64,000 bases of DNA from the NCBI GenBank assembly GCA_016718525.1, contig JADKDD010000002.1, forward strand, positions 434,001 through 498,000, read 5' to 3'. Both the position numbers and the translations under genes were made by a program. The notes beneath the pieces are model-generated. The model saw only the letters and a list, made by a program, of their open reading frames with translations. It was not told the origin of the DNA and searched no databases. Source of the stretch: Rhodocyclaceae bacterium (lineage in GTDB: Bacteria; Pseudomonadota; Gammaproteobacteria; Burkholderiales; Rhodocyclaceae). Below are positions 16,276 to 25,207 of this stretch, in pieces (the first letter of the stretch is position 1; every line of letters starts with the position of its first letter).

Positions 16276-17796
16276 ATGGAAAAGTCGCATTTCAGTCAGT
16301 CGCAGGGAACGCGCTATTCGTTTGCAATTGCTTTGTGCATTGTCACAATGCTAATCGCACTGCCGGTGCACGATTTGCTCGACCCGGCCAACATCGTAAT
16401 GCTGTTTCTGCTGGCAGTATTCATCACTGCAGCAACGCTTGGGCGCGGACCGGCGATTCTTGCCGCCTTCCTGAATGTTGCATTGTTTGACTTTTTCTTC
16501 GTGCAGCCGCGCCTTTCGTTTGCAGTTGCCGATACCCAATATCTGGTGACATTCGCCGTTATGCTGGCGGTCGGGCTGTGTACCTCTCATCTGGTAGCCC
16601 GCGTTGCTGAACGCAAGCGGGAAGCCGAAATGCGTGAGCAGCAAACCCTGGCCCTTTACGACTTGGCTGCTGATCTCGGCACCAGCTTATCAATTGAGCA
16701 AGTGGCTGAACGGACCGGAACCTTCTTACACGGAATTGCTTTTGATGCCACCGTGTTGATTGCCGAGTCCGTGCAGGGCGAAACCTCCTTTCGCGAATAC
16801 GGCAAGCATCGTCTCGGTCGAATGGAGCAAAGTTTCGCTCATTCAGCTTATACCAATCAGACGATTGTCGAAGCCGATACGCTGGCAGGCTTGGGTATCG
16901 CAATCATCTTCTTGCCGCTTGCCGCACCTGTGCCTGTTCGCGGCGTGCTGGCAGTGACGCCCCAGACCAGTGATGCCGAGCTGATTCGTTTGCATCGACC
17001 ACTGCTGGAGGCGGTTGCCTCGCTCATCGGGATGACGGTTGAGCGATTGCATCACGCTGATGCGGCTCATCAAAGCGAACTCAAGGCGGCGTCGGAACGG
17101 CTGCGGGCGTCCATCTTGTCATCACTGTCACACGATTTGCGCACCCCGCTAACCACACTGGTCGGTCTTGCTGATACGCTGGTGCGAAAGTATCCAGTTT
17201 TGGATGCGGCAGCATTGGAGACCGCCAACATCATCCGGGATCAGGCGCACGCGATGCACCACCTGATTTCCAACTTGCTTGAGATGGCGCGGCTGCGTGA
17301 TGGCAAAGTAACGCTGAACCGGCAGTGGCAACCGTTTGAGGAGATCATTGGCTCGAGTACCCGCTTGCTCGCTGGAATCCTTGCGAATCGGATATTGGAA
17401 GTCAATGTGCCGCGGGATTTGCCATTGGTCTGCTTTGATGCGGTACTGATGGAAAGAGTGGTGTGCAATTTGCTGGAAAACGCAGTCAAGTATTCCACGA
17501 CCGGCGCGAAGATTGTCTTGCGGGTTAGCGCAGACCATGGCGCACTTGAGTTCAGTGTCTGGAATGCCGGCAGCAGCTTCCCCGCGGCGCCCAACGACGA
17601 AATTTTTGAAATATTTGTCAGAGGTGAAATGAATCCCGCCGTCAGCGGCAGCGGCATTGGCCTGGCGATATGCAAAGCCGTCGTGGCGGCTCATGAAGGT
17701 GAGATCATTGCAGAAAATCGCGACGGTGGTGCGGCTGTCCGCGTGCGTCTTCCACTTGGTGTGCCTCCTGAAGTGCAAGAAGAAATTCCCGAATGA
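16276..17796 (+). CDS. KdpD-like sensor histidine kinase lacking the N-terminal KdpD/Usp domains
   Basis: 506 residues (ATG 16276; GTG 16273 is also in frame). Four membrane helices of the DUF4118 type (about 18-110) are followed by a coiled coil, a GAF-like region, the H-box SSLSHDLRTPLTTL (His near 288), the N-box NLLENAVKYS and the G-box GSGIGLAICKAVV. Full KdpD is about 900 residues with a cytoplasmic ATP/Usp-like front; here that part is absent. It overlaps the response regulator by 4 nt. The downstream gene is kup rather than kdpFABC, so this pair probably adjusts Kup or other potassium responses. Confidence 0.88.
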   Translation: MEKSHFSQSQGTRYSFAIALCIVTMLIALPVHDLLDPANIVMLFLLAVFITAATLGRGPAILAAFLNVALFDFFFVQPRLSFAVADTQYLVTFAVMLAVGLCTSHLVARVAERKREAEMREQQTLALYDLAADLGTSLSIEQVAERTGTFLHGIAFDATVLIAESVQGETSFREYGKHRLGRMEQSFAHSAYTNQTIVEADTLAGLGIAIIFLPLAAPVPVRGVLAVTPQTSDAELIRLHRPLLEAVASLIGMTVERLHHADAAHQSELKAASERLRASILSSLSHDLRTPLTTLVGLADTLVRKYPVLDAAALETANIIRDQAHAMHHLISNLLEMARLRDGKVTLNRQWQPFEEIIGSSTRLLAGILANRILEVNVPRDLPLVCFDAVLMERVVCNLLENAVKYSTTGAKIVLRVSADHGALEFSVWNAGSSFPAAPNDEIFEIFVRGEMNPAVSGSGIGLAICKAVVAAHEGEIIAENRDGGAAVRVRLPLGVPPEVQEEIPE

Positions 17797-18482
17797 GCAC
17801 TTCTTCTCCACATATTCTGGTAGTCGAGGATGAGCCTCAGATCCGCCGCCTCATCTGTGAAGCGCTACGCGGCGAGGGTTACACATGCGGCGAATCGTCT
17901 AATGCGCAGGACGCGCTGGCATTAGCCGCCGGCAATGATGTCGCTTTGGTGCTGCTCGACCTGGGCTTGCCCGGTATGAGTGGCAATGAATTCATCCAGG
18001 AACTTCGAACCTGGTCGCAATTGCCGATACTGATTCTGTCGGCGCGCAATGCCGAGGACGACAAAATCGGTGCGCTGGATTTAGGCGCCGACGATTATCT
18101 GGCCAAGCCTTTTGGCATCGGCGAACTGCTGGCACGGGTGCGCGCCCTGCTACGTCGCCACGGGCAAGACCAGGACGCGGCACCAACCTTCCAATTCGGC
18201 GACGTGCATGTCGACCTGTCGCGTCGAATTGTTTGTCGCGGCGGCATTGAAGTTCACCTGACAAAAATGGAATACCGCTTGCTTGCGGTGATGCTTGCCA
18301 ACAGCGGAAAAGTAATGACACACCGACGCTTGTTGCAGGCGGTGTGGGGTACCGGGCATACCGAGCAAGCGCACTATTTGCGTATTTATCTTGGCAGGTT
18401 GCGGCAGAAACTTGAGGTCGATCCAACCCAGCCGAAATTTTTTCTTACCGAAACCGGTGTTGGTTACCGCTTTCAATCCTGA
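17793..18482 (+). CDS. kdpE: KdpE-like OmpR-family response regulator
   Basis: 229 residues. Receiver domain with acidic pocket VEDEP, phospho-acceptor D56 in LLDLGLPG, conserved Lys in LAKPFG; OmpR winged helix from about 130 (LTKMEYRLLAVMLAN, VWGTGHTEQAHYLRIYLGRLRQKLE). It starts within the kinase stop (ATGA). HYLRIYLGRLRQKLE is typical of KdpE. It most likely receives phosphate from the KdpD-like kinase and acts on the downstream kup or on distant targets. Confidence 0.92.
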   Translation: MSTSSPHILVVEDEPQIRRLICEALRGEGYTCGESSNAQDALALAAGNDVALVLLDLGLPGMSGNEFIQELRTWSQLPILILSARNAEDDKIGALDLGADDYLAKPFGIGELLARVRALLRRHGQDQDAAPTFQFGDVHVDLSRRIVCRGGIEVHLTKMEYRLLAVMLANSGKVMTHRRLLQAVWGTGHTEQAHYLRIYLGRLRQKLEVDPTQPKFFLTETGVGYRFQS

Positions 18483-18512
18483 ATCCCTGTTTTCAAATCC
18501 TGAATCCACGCT

Positions 18513-20387
18513 ATGAGTCATCACGAAAGCAATAAACGTTTGGCAGTGCTCGCGCTTGCCGCACTGGGTGTTGTCTATGGCGACATCGGCACCAGCCCTT
18601 TGTACGCAATAAAGGAAGTGTTCGGTGGTGCACACCATCCTGTGCCGATCACGCCGGACAACGTGCTTGGCATCCTCTCGCTGTTTTTCTGGTCATTGAT
18701 GATGGTGGTCAGCCTCAAGTACGTGATCTTTATGACCCAGGCCGACAACAAGGGCGAAGGCGGCATCATGGCACTGATGGCTATGGCATTGCGTCCAACC
18801 GGTCAGGGATCAGTGCAACGACAGGTTCTGGTGGTTCTTGGTCTTTTCGGTGCTGCGCTTTTTTATGGAGACGGGGTCATCACTCCAGCTATCTCAGTTT
18901 TGTCGGCGGTCGAAGGCCTGGAGGTAGCGACACCCGCCTTCAAGCCCTACGTGCTGCCAATTTCCGTGCTGATTTTGGTGGCTCTCTTTGCCGTGCAACG
19001 ACATGGAACTGCTGCTGTGGGGAGGTTTTTCGGCCCGATTGTGGTGGTCTGGTTTTTGACTTTGGGTGCGCTCGGACTTTCCAGCATTCTTGAAAGTCCC
19101 GAAGTCATTTCCGCACTTGATCCACGCTTTGCCTTAAATTTTTTCGAGGCCAACCGGTTACTCGGCTTCTTTGCCCTTGGTGCAGCGGTGTTGGCGCTGA
19201 CCGGCGCAGAGGCGCTGTATGCCGACATGGGTCACTTCGGGCGCAGACCGATACAAGTTGGCTGGTTCCTGCTTGCCCTGCCATCGCTGCTGCTGAATTA
19301 CTTTGGTCAAGGCGCATTGCTGCTGCGCGACCCCGCAGCGATTGCCAATCCGTTTTATCTGCTGGCACCAGGCTGGCTGCTTTACCCACTTGTGCTTCTG
19401 GCAACGATGGCAACGGTGATCGCATCGCAAGCCGTCATTACCGGCGCGTTCTCAATCACCCAGCAAGCCATTCAGCTGGGCTTCTGTCCGCGTATGGTGA
19501 TTAGTCACACCTCCGATCAGCAGATGGGACAAATCTATTTGCCCGGCATCAACTGGTTTTTGCTCGCGGCCGTTATCGCGCTGGTGGTCGGCTTTGGCAG
19601 CTCGTCAAATCTTGCCGCCGCTTATGGCATTGCAGTCACAGGCACCATGCTGATCACTGACTTGCTCGCCTTTTTTGTCGCACGCTATGTCTGGGGATGG
19701 CCGTTATGGCGCGCACTGCTCGGCTGCTCCGCATTCGTTGCCATTGATATCGCCTTCCTGGCAGCGAACACCGTAAAAATTCAGGATGGCGGTTGGTTCC
19801 CGCTAGCCTTTGGCGTTGGCATCTTCGTTTTGCTCTCCACATGGAAACGCGGGCGCGATCTGTTGCGCAAGCGTCAAACTGCCGACGCCATAGACATCAA
19901 GAGTTTTGTCAGGGGCATTGAGGAAATTCCGCGCGCGCCCGGCACGGCGATTTTTCTGACTCAGAACACAGAGCAGGTACCTCATGCAATGCTGCACAGT
20001 TTGAAGCACTTCAAAGCGCTCCATGAGCGCGTCGTGCTGGTTGCCGTAAATATCCTCGACACGCCGCGCCTTGAGAACGCAAATCGCCTGGCGGTAACGC
20101 GTTTGCCCAATGAGTTTTGGCAAGTCAAAGTGTTTTACGGGTTTATGGAAAAAATTAATCTTCCCGATGCGCTGGATTGGTGCAGCGCCGATGGGTTGAG
20201 CCTCGATCCTATGGATACGTCCTATTTCATCGGACGGGAAACTTTGATTCCAAGCATGGATTCCACCATGTCATTCTGGCGGCAAAAGCTATTCGTCGGC
20301 ATGTTCAGGAACGCCGGAAGTGTCGTCAACTATTTCGCGTTGCCGGCAAATCGGGTGGTCGAACTGGGCGCACAGGTTGTTTTGTAG
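18513..20387 (+). CDS. kup: Kup potassium uptake permease
   Basis: 624 residues. The N-terminus LALAALGVVYGDIGTSPLYAIKEVF is the KUP/HAK/KT signature, with twelve membrane helices and a cytoplasmic C-terminal region (FLTQNTEQVPHAMLHSLKHFKALHE; FGFMEKINLPDAL-like). It imports potassium by proton symport. It lies 30 nt after the KdpE-like gene; two copies of TCCTGAATCC fill the gap and no clear ribosome site is seen. Length is normal. Confidence 0.96.
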   Translation: MSHHESNKRLAVLALAALGVVYGDIGTSPLYAIKEVFGGAHHPVPITPDNVLGILSLFFWSLMMVVSLKYVIFMTQADNKGEGGIMALMAMALRPTGQGSVQRQVLVVLGLFGAALFYGDGVITPAISVLSAVEGLEVATPAFKPYVLPISVLILVALFAVQRHGTAAVGRFFGPIVVVWFLTLGALGLSSILESPEVISALDPRFALNFFEANRLLGFFALGAAVLALTGAEALYADMGHFGRRPIQVGWFLLALPSLLLNYFGQGALLLRDPAAIANPFYLLAPGWLLYPLVLLATMATVIASQAVITGAFSITQQAIQLGFCPRMVISHTSDQQMGQIYLPGINWFLLAAVIALVVGFGSSSNLAAAYGIAVTGTMLITDLLAFFVARYVWGWPLWRALLGCSAFVAIDIAFLAANTVKIQDGGWFPLAFGVGIFVLLSTWKRGRDLLRKRQTADAIDIKSFVRGIEEIPRAPGTAIFLTQNTEQVPHAMLHSLKHFKALHERVVLVAVNILDTPRLENANRLAVTRLPNEFWQVKVFYGFMEKINLPDALDWCSADGLSLDPMDTSYFIGRETLIPSMDSTMSFWRQKLFVGMFRNAGSVVNYFALPANRVVELGAQVVL

Positions 20388-20398
20388 TGCTTGCCAAT

Positions 20399-20420
20399 GC
20401 GCGGCCTTGGGGGGCCGCGC
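20399..20420. terminator. Strong GC hairpin between convergent kup and porin genes
   Basis: GCGCGGCC and GGCCGCGC form an 8-bp stem with a 6-nt loop, lengthened outside by TGCC/GGCA. There is no T-run on the plus strand. Position between convergent genes suggests bidirectional termination. Confidence 0.6.
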
Positions 20421-20425
20421 GGCAG

Positions 20426-21526
20426 CTAAAAGTTGTGCCGGATTCCGGCGCCAACCAGCCGGGCAGTAGCACCAGGCGCGGGACGATTAAACGTATCGGC
20501 ACTGAATTGGGTCGTGGCGTCGTTGAGGGTCAGGTTGTATCCCGCATACAGCAGGGTTCGTTTGCTCAGGGCGTGTTCAAGCACCAGACCCGTCGAGGTC
20601 GCATCGGCCTGATCTCGGTGGTGTTCGTGCAGGTGAGAGACCTGAATGCCGATGGTGTCGATTTCGGTCAGATGATATTGCAGGCCGATGCTGCCCTGAT
20701 CGAAAATGCGTTTGTTGGCGCCGCCAACGATTGCGCCACCGCTGCGCTCGGAGCGCACATAAATCCCCGCAATCTTGATCCGATCGATCACCCACGAGAG
20801 CGCCGCTGCGCTGTCGCGCAGCGTCAGTGGTTCAAGATTCCCCAGATGACTGGTTAATTGGGTCGACGCGAAAAAGGCCAGCCGTTCGCCCTGATAGTAA
20901 GTGGCCACTAGCGCGGCGCGTTCCTGATTGCTGACATAGGCCTTGTCGTCGCCAACATAGGGCGCAAAGGCATAGACGGCAAAGTGCTGCCAGCCGCCAA
21001 GCACCGGCGACATGTAGCGCACGGCGTTGCTGAAATGCGTCGGGTCGGCACGACTGTTAAGGGGTGTCGGCAACAGGACCAGCAGGCCGCTGAACACGCT
21101 GCCGCCAGCCGGATCAAAATATTGCAGGATCTTGACCGGGCTACTCATCCGCCCGGCAGTGACCGATCCATACTCGCCACTCAATCCGACATAGCCTTGC
21201 CGCGAGAGTGCCCGGCTGCCGAAACTCGGGGCGCCGATACCGGAGTTCTGATCCAGTGCCAGCCCGTATTCCAGGCGGGCAATCGCGTTCAGCCCCGGAG
21301 AAATTGATTCCTGAATCCGCCAGCCGATCACGCTGACATCGTGACAGCCGGACTCAATGGCTGAGCGCTTGCTGCCTGAACCGGTGGTTGAATAAATCCC
21401 GCATACGTCGACAGTGCCGTACATCGCATCGCTGCTCTGCGCAGCGCCATTGTCAGACCACAACAGGGCAAGCAGGCAGGTTGCCAAAGCGGATGCGAAA
21501 CCTCGCACGGGCAACGGGAATCTCAT
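20426..21526 (-). CDS. General bacterial porin (outer membrane)
   Basis: 366 residues. Signal peptide ends near GAAQS (residue 30). The mature protein reads MYGTVDVCGIYSTTG, then RLEYGLALDQNSG, FGSRALSRQGYVGLSGEYGSVTAGR and a C-terminal beta strand ending in an aromatic (RLVGAGIRHNF). This is the betaproteobacterial trimeric porin family. Two cysteines in the N-terminal part are unusual for porins. It is transcribed toward kup, and a near-consensus FNR-type site lies 99 nt upstream, suggesting anaerobic control. Confidence 0.9.
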   Translation of the reverse strand: MRFPLPVRGFASALATCLLALLWSDNGAAQSSDAMYGTVDVCGIYSTTGSGSKRSAIESGCHDVSVIGWRIQESISPGLNAIARLEYGLALDQNSGIGAPSFGSRALSRQGYVGLSGEYGSVTAGRMSSPVKILQYFDPAGGSVFSGLLVLLPTPLNSRADPTHFSNAVRYMSPVLGGWQHFAVYAFAPYVGDDKAYVSNQERAALVATYYQGERLAFFASTQLTSHLGNLEPLTLRDSAAALSWVIDRIKIAGIYVRSERSGGAIVGGANKRIFDQGSIGLQYHLTEIDTIGIQVSHLHEHHRDQADATSTGLVLEHALSKRTLLYAGYNLTLNDATTQFSADTFNRPAPGATARLVGAGIRHNF

Positions 21527-21624
21527 GGTTGACTTGGAAGAACAGCGACGCCCTGCATGAGGGAATTGGAACGCGAATGACTGTCCATGGCTTAAGCATC
21601 CTACTGCGCCGGGCAGATAACAAC

Positions 21625-21638
21625 ATGATGCAGATCAA
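21625..21638. promoter_or_regulatory. FNR-like box upstream of porin
   Basis: ATGATGCAGATCAA matches TTGAT-N4-ATCAA except for the first base. It is 99 nt from the porin start and on the far side of the reductase operon promoter. Confidence 0.5.
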
Positions 21639-21703
21639 TCATAAAGCAGTTGACCACAGCTGATTGGGTGTTGGCAGGTCGTAAAGAGGCCGCGTTTCGA
21701 AAA

Positions 21704-21717
21704 TTGACCCGGGTCAA
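21704..21717. promoter_or_regulatory. FNR/NnrR-type box upstream of the heme-copper reductase operon
   Basis: TTGACCCGGGTCAA is a perfect palindrome 90 nt before the first gene of the operon (21807). It ties this operon to the same regulon as the nir genes. Confidence 0.8.
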
Positions 21718-21806
21718 GGCAGTTGTACGTTGCCGCGCCTAGCATCACGGCATCTGGAGATCGGATCTGCCGGCCTCCAATCAATCTCACTCGAGGAGAG
21801 CCTCTC

Positions 21807-21968
21807 ATGAATCAAAACGATCCGAACGATTTGAATGCCCCGGTTCCCTTCATGCAGGAACTTTTGGACAACCCGTTTCTGCTTTTGTTTCTCGGCGTGA
21901 TGATTCCGATGGTGGTCTACAGCCTGTGGGGCGTGATCGACATTCTGACCATTCCGGTCGCCAAATAA
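21807..21968 (+). CDS. Small single-helix membrane protein of the reductase operon
   Basis: 53 residues from ATG 21807 with GAGGAG upstream. A polar N-terminus (MNQNDPNDLNAPVPFMQELL) is followed by one hydrophobic helix (FLLLFLGVMIPMVVYSLWGVIDIL) and IPVAK. It is 45 nt ahead of subunit II. It resembles the small accessory subunits of heme-copper enzymes in size and layout. I do not recognise a named family. Confidence 0.75.
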   Translation: MNQNDPNDLNAPVPFMQELLDNPFLLLFLGVMIPMVVYSLWGVIDILTIPVAK

Positions 21969-22013
21969 TTTTCCGTCGCCGTACTGAAAGAGCACATAGA
22001 GAGGAACACAAAT

Positions 22014-22554
22014 ATGAGCGCAATACTCCCGCCCGCAGAACGACTTTGGTGGAAACATCCTTTGGATCGCGTCGAGGGCACCTGGATTTTGATCGCATTT
22101 ATCTGGTGCATGATCATGTTCGCCATGATGGTCGGCTGGCACATCTACGGTAAGCAGAATCTTTCCACCGAGACCTACAAAACCACTCCCGAACTTTTCA
22201 GCAACAAGACGCAGGCGATGGTCGAAAAGTATACGGTGCGCAAGGAAACCGACAAGGAAATTCCGGTAGTGCATCCGCCTCCAGGCAGTGATGTCTATCT
22301 GATTGCACGGCTGTGGGACTGGTGGCCGATCATCGAGTTGGAGAAGGACAAAACCTACAAACTGCATCTGACTTCGATGGACTTCAATCACGGCTTCTCG
22401 TTGCAGCCGGTAAAACATCAACATTCAAGTGGTGCCGGGTTACGAGCATGTGATCAAAGTGACGCCGAATCAGTCGGGTACTTTCTCCATCGTCTGCAAC
22501 GAATTCTGCGGCATCGGCCACGCCAATATGGCTGGCCGAATTTACGTTAAATAG
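22014..22554 (+). CDS. CuA-type subunit II of a heme-copper NO reductase/oxidase, with a single-base frameshift
   Basis: It starts at ATG 22014 after AGAGG. One membrane helix (residues about 24-45) anchors a cupredoxin domain. The first frame is intact to FNHGFSLQPV, then shifts at the run AAAA at 22412-22415. If that run were AAA the frame would continue NINIQVVPGYEHVIKVTP and reach the CuA motif CNEFCGIGHANM (Cys-x3-Cys-x3-His-x2-Met), ending at 22554. Without correction the protein stops at 22550 and loses the CuA site. The intact downstream codons suggest either a base-call error in a homopolymer or a recent mutation. The subunit would pass electrons from cytochrome c to subunit I. Confidence 0.82.
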
Positions 22555-22566
22555 GGGGGGGAGAAC

Positions 22567-24267
22567 ATGTCGACAACTTATCGCACCTGTCCGCGCTCCG
22601 GACTGCAATTTGAGGCACAGGCCGAGCGCCTGATGCTGGTCAACGCGGTTGCTGCCGTGGTCTTCCTTTTGGTCGGCGGCATACTTGCTGTCGGCGTGGT
22701 ACTCACCCGCTGGCCCGCCGTGCATTGGCTGTCCGCCGATGCGTTCTACATGGTGCTCACCGCGCACGGCATCGACATGCTGATCTTCTGGATCATCTTC
22801 TTCGAAATGGCGGTGCTGTATTTCTGTTCATCAACGTTGCTCCGCTGTCGAATCGCCACGCCACGCATGGCCTGGCTTGGCTTCGCGCTGATGCTGATCG
22901 GCGCGGTCACCAACAACGTCGCCGTGTTCCGTGGCAGCTCCAGCGTGATGATGACTTCCTACGTGCCGATGATGGCCGAGCCGGCGTTTTATCTGGGCCT
23001 GATTTTGTTCGCTGTCGGCGCCTTGATTGGTTGCTTTGTTTTCCTCGGCACGCTGGTCGTTGCCAAGCGCGAAAAGACCTATCAAGGTTCCGTGCCGCTG
23101 GTGACTTTCGGCGCGATTACCGCCACCATCATTGCCGTATTCACCATCGTCTCCGGCGCGATTATTTTGATCCCGACCTTCCTGATGTCGGTCGGCATCA
23201 TCAAGGAAGTTGACCCATTGGTGTATCGCACGATTTGGTGGGCCTTCGGGCACTCATCGCAACAGATCAACGTCGCTGCGCACATCTCGATCTGGTATGC
23301 CATCGCCGCAATTTGCTTCGGTGCCAAGCCGATGTCCGAGCGGGTCAGTCGTGGCGCCTTCCTGCTCTACATCCTGTTCCTGCAACTGGCCAGCGCGCAC
23401 CATTTGCTCGCCGACCCGGGCATGAGTACCGAATGGAAAGTGGTCAACACCAGCTACTTCATGTACTTCGCTGTGCTCGCCTCGATGATTCACGGCCTCA
23501 CCATCCCCGGCGCTATCGAAGTTGCGCAGCGTGAAAAGGGCTACACCAAAGGCCTGTTCGAGTGGCTGCGCAAGGCACCATGGGGCAATCCGGTGTTCTC
23601 CGGCATGTTCATTTCGCTAATCGGCTTCGGCTTCCTTGGCGGCATCTCCGGCGTGATGATGGGAACTGAACAACTGAACATGTTGATCCACAACACCATC
23701 TACGTTCCCGGCCACTTCCACGCCACCGTCGTCGTCGGCACCACGCTATCGTTCATGGCGCTGACCTATTTCCTGATTCCGGTATTGTTCAAGCGCGAAA
23801 TGATTAACCCCGGTCTGGCCAAACTGCAGCCCTACCTCTTCGGCCTGTCGATGTATTTCTTCTGCCTGGTCATGATGGGCGCAGGAACCCTCGGCGTATC
23901 GCGACGGCATTGGGATATGGCGATGGGCGGCTCGCCACTCGCCTATGAATTCCCCGGCGCGGCTTACTTGATGATGGGCCTGGTCGGCATCGCCGGTATC
24001 GCCGCTATTCTCGGTGGCGCGATCTATATCTACATCACTGTCGGCTCGCTGTTGTGGGGCAAGAAACTGGATGCGGGTGTAGAAAGCAGCGCAACCATTC
24101 CGCTACCCAAAACCCCGATGCCGGTCTCGGCCACGATTCAAGGCCACGGCTCGGCAGGTTTCGCCGCGCCAGGCACCTTCGCCTTGGCATTGGTGTTCCT
24201 GGTCTCCTTTGTCCTGTACTACTTCATTAACTGGAAGTATTTGTCGCAGGTTTGGGGCTTGAGTTAA
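22567..24267 (+). CDS. Heme-copper reductase catalytic subunit I, eNOR-like
   Basis: 566 residues, 12 or more helices, start after a G-rich ribosome site. The metal ligands of the superfamily are present: His in LTAHGIDMLIFW (low-spin heme), His in WAFGHSSQQINVAAH (first CuB-site ligand), the HH pair in ASAHHLLADPG, and GHFHATV for both hemes. The oxidase motif GHPEVY, whose Tyr cross-links to His, is here GHSSQQ, so Gln replaces Tyr. Loss of that Tyr is a mark of the nitric oxide reductase-type families (eNOR, gNOR, sNOR) rather than oxygen reductases. With nir genes nearby and a Dnr-type box upstream, NO reduction is the favoured role. The exact family needs a tree. Confidence 0.85.
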   Translation: MSTTYRTCPRSGLQFEAQAERLMLVNAVAAVVFLLVGGILAVGVVLTRWPAVHWLSADAFYMVLTAHGIDMLIFWIIFFEMAVLYFCSSTLLRCRIATPRMAWLGFALMLIGAVTNNVAVFRGSSSVMMTSYVPMMAEPAFYLGLILFAVGALIGCFVFLGTLVVAKREKTYQGSVPLVTFGAITATIIAVFTIVSGAIILIPTFLMSVGIIKEVDPLVYRTIWWAFGHSSQQINVAAHISIWYAIAAICFGAKPMSERVSRGAFLLYILFLQLASAHHLLADPGMSTEWKVVNTSYFMYFAVLASMIHGLTIPGAIEVAQREKGYTKGLFEWLRKAPWGNPVFSGMFISLIGFGFLGGISGVMMGTEQLNMLIHNTIYVPGHFHATVVVGTTLSFMALTYFLIPVLFKREMINPGLAKLQPYLFGLSMYFFCLVMMGAGTLGVSRRHWDMAMGGSPLAYEFPGAAYLMMGLVGIAGIAAILGGAIYIYITVGSLLWGKKLDAGVESSATIPLPKTPMPVSATIQGHGSAGFAAPGTFALALVFLVSFVLYYFINWKYLSQVWGLS

Positions 24268-24310
24268 TCGCGGAAATAAGCCGGGAAATGTGTTCAGGAG
24301 TTATGTCGAC

Positions 24311-25207
24311 ATGAATCAGGCTCAAATCGCCAGTCGCGGGTTCACCAAAACCACACGCGACGTGCTGAGCCTGTTCAAGCTGCGCATCGGCTTCATCATC
24401 ATGCTCACCGCACTGGCAGGGTATGCGATCACGCCGGGAGGCAACATCGGTGCGCTGCAGCTCGCCGTGCTGGCATTAGCTGTTTTGGTGTCTTCCGCCA
24501 GTGCCGGTGCCTTCAACCAGTACATTGAATGTGAAGAAGACAAGCTGATGGCGCGCACCCGCACGCGGGCGTTTGTCACCGGCGCATTGCCGCATACGCC
24601 CGCGTGGCTGGTACTGATTGTCGCGATGCTGATCGGTTCTGTGGCCGCCGCGTGGTATGTGAGCAATGCCGCCGCAGCCTTCTACACTTTTCTCGGCGCG
24701 TTCTTCTATGCCGTGGTCTACACCGTTTGGCTCAAGCGCCGCAGCTGGCTGAACATCGTTGTCGGCGGCCTCGCAGGCAGCTTCGCCGTGCTGGCTGGTG
24801 CGGCGGCGGTCAATCCGGTGCTCAGTGCCGAGCCACTATTTTTGGCACTGGTTTTGTTCCTCTGGACACCGCCGCATTTTTGGAGTTTGGCGATTGCCAA
24901 CCGCGCTGAATACGCCGCCGCCAATGTGCCGATGTTGCCTGTCGTGGTTGGCGATGCGCGCGCCGCGCAAATCGTTTTTGTCAGCACCGTTGCCCTGGTG
25001 TTGGTTTCGTTGATTGCTCCAATAATCGCCATCGCACCAATCCACTTTGCCGGTGCGTTGATCGGCGGCGGGTACTTCGTGCGCAAGTCCTGGCAGCTTG
25101 CGCAAAACCCGAATCGCAAGACCGCAATGGCCTCGTTCTTTGCCTCATTGCTGCAACTTTCGCTGCTGCTGGTTGCAGCCATGGTGGACGTCTGGGTATT
25201 GCGATGA
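24311..25207 (+). CDS. Protoheme IX farnesyltransferase-like (CyoE/CtaB)
   Basis: 298 residues from ATG 24311, 10 nt after AGGAG. A UbiA-type membrane prenyltransferase with about nine helices: TRDVLSLFKLRIGFIIMLTALAGY, NQYIECEEDKLMARTRTRAF (the first Asp-rich prenyl-diphosphate region) and FLWTPPHFWSLAI. It makes heme O from heme B. Its presence directly after subunit I suggests that this reductase needs a prenylated heme (O- or A-type). It overlaps the SCO gene by 4 nt. Confidence 0.9.
   Translation: MNQAQIASRGFTKTTRDVLSLFKLRIGFIIMLTALAGYAITPGGNIGALQLAVLALAVLVSSASAGAFNQYIECEEDKLMARTRTRAFVTGALPHTPAWLVLIVAMLIGSVAAAWYVSNAAAAFYTFLGAFFYAVVYTVWLKRRSWLNIVVGGLAGSFAVLAGAAAVNPVLSAEPLFLALVLFLWTPPHFWSLAIANRAEYAAANVPMLPVVVGDARAAQIVFVSTVALVLVSLIAPIIAIAPIHFAGALIGGGYFVRKSWQLAQNPNRKTAMASFFASLLQLSLLLVAAMVDVWVLR

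Noticed and set aside
20177..20857. A plus-strand gene across the kup end and the porin
   Set aside because: It spans the hairpin between two well-supported convergent genes and its translation is the complement of the porin.
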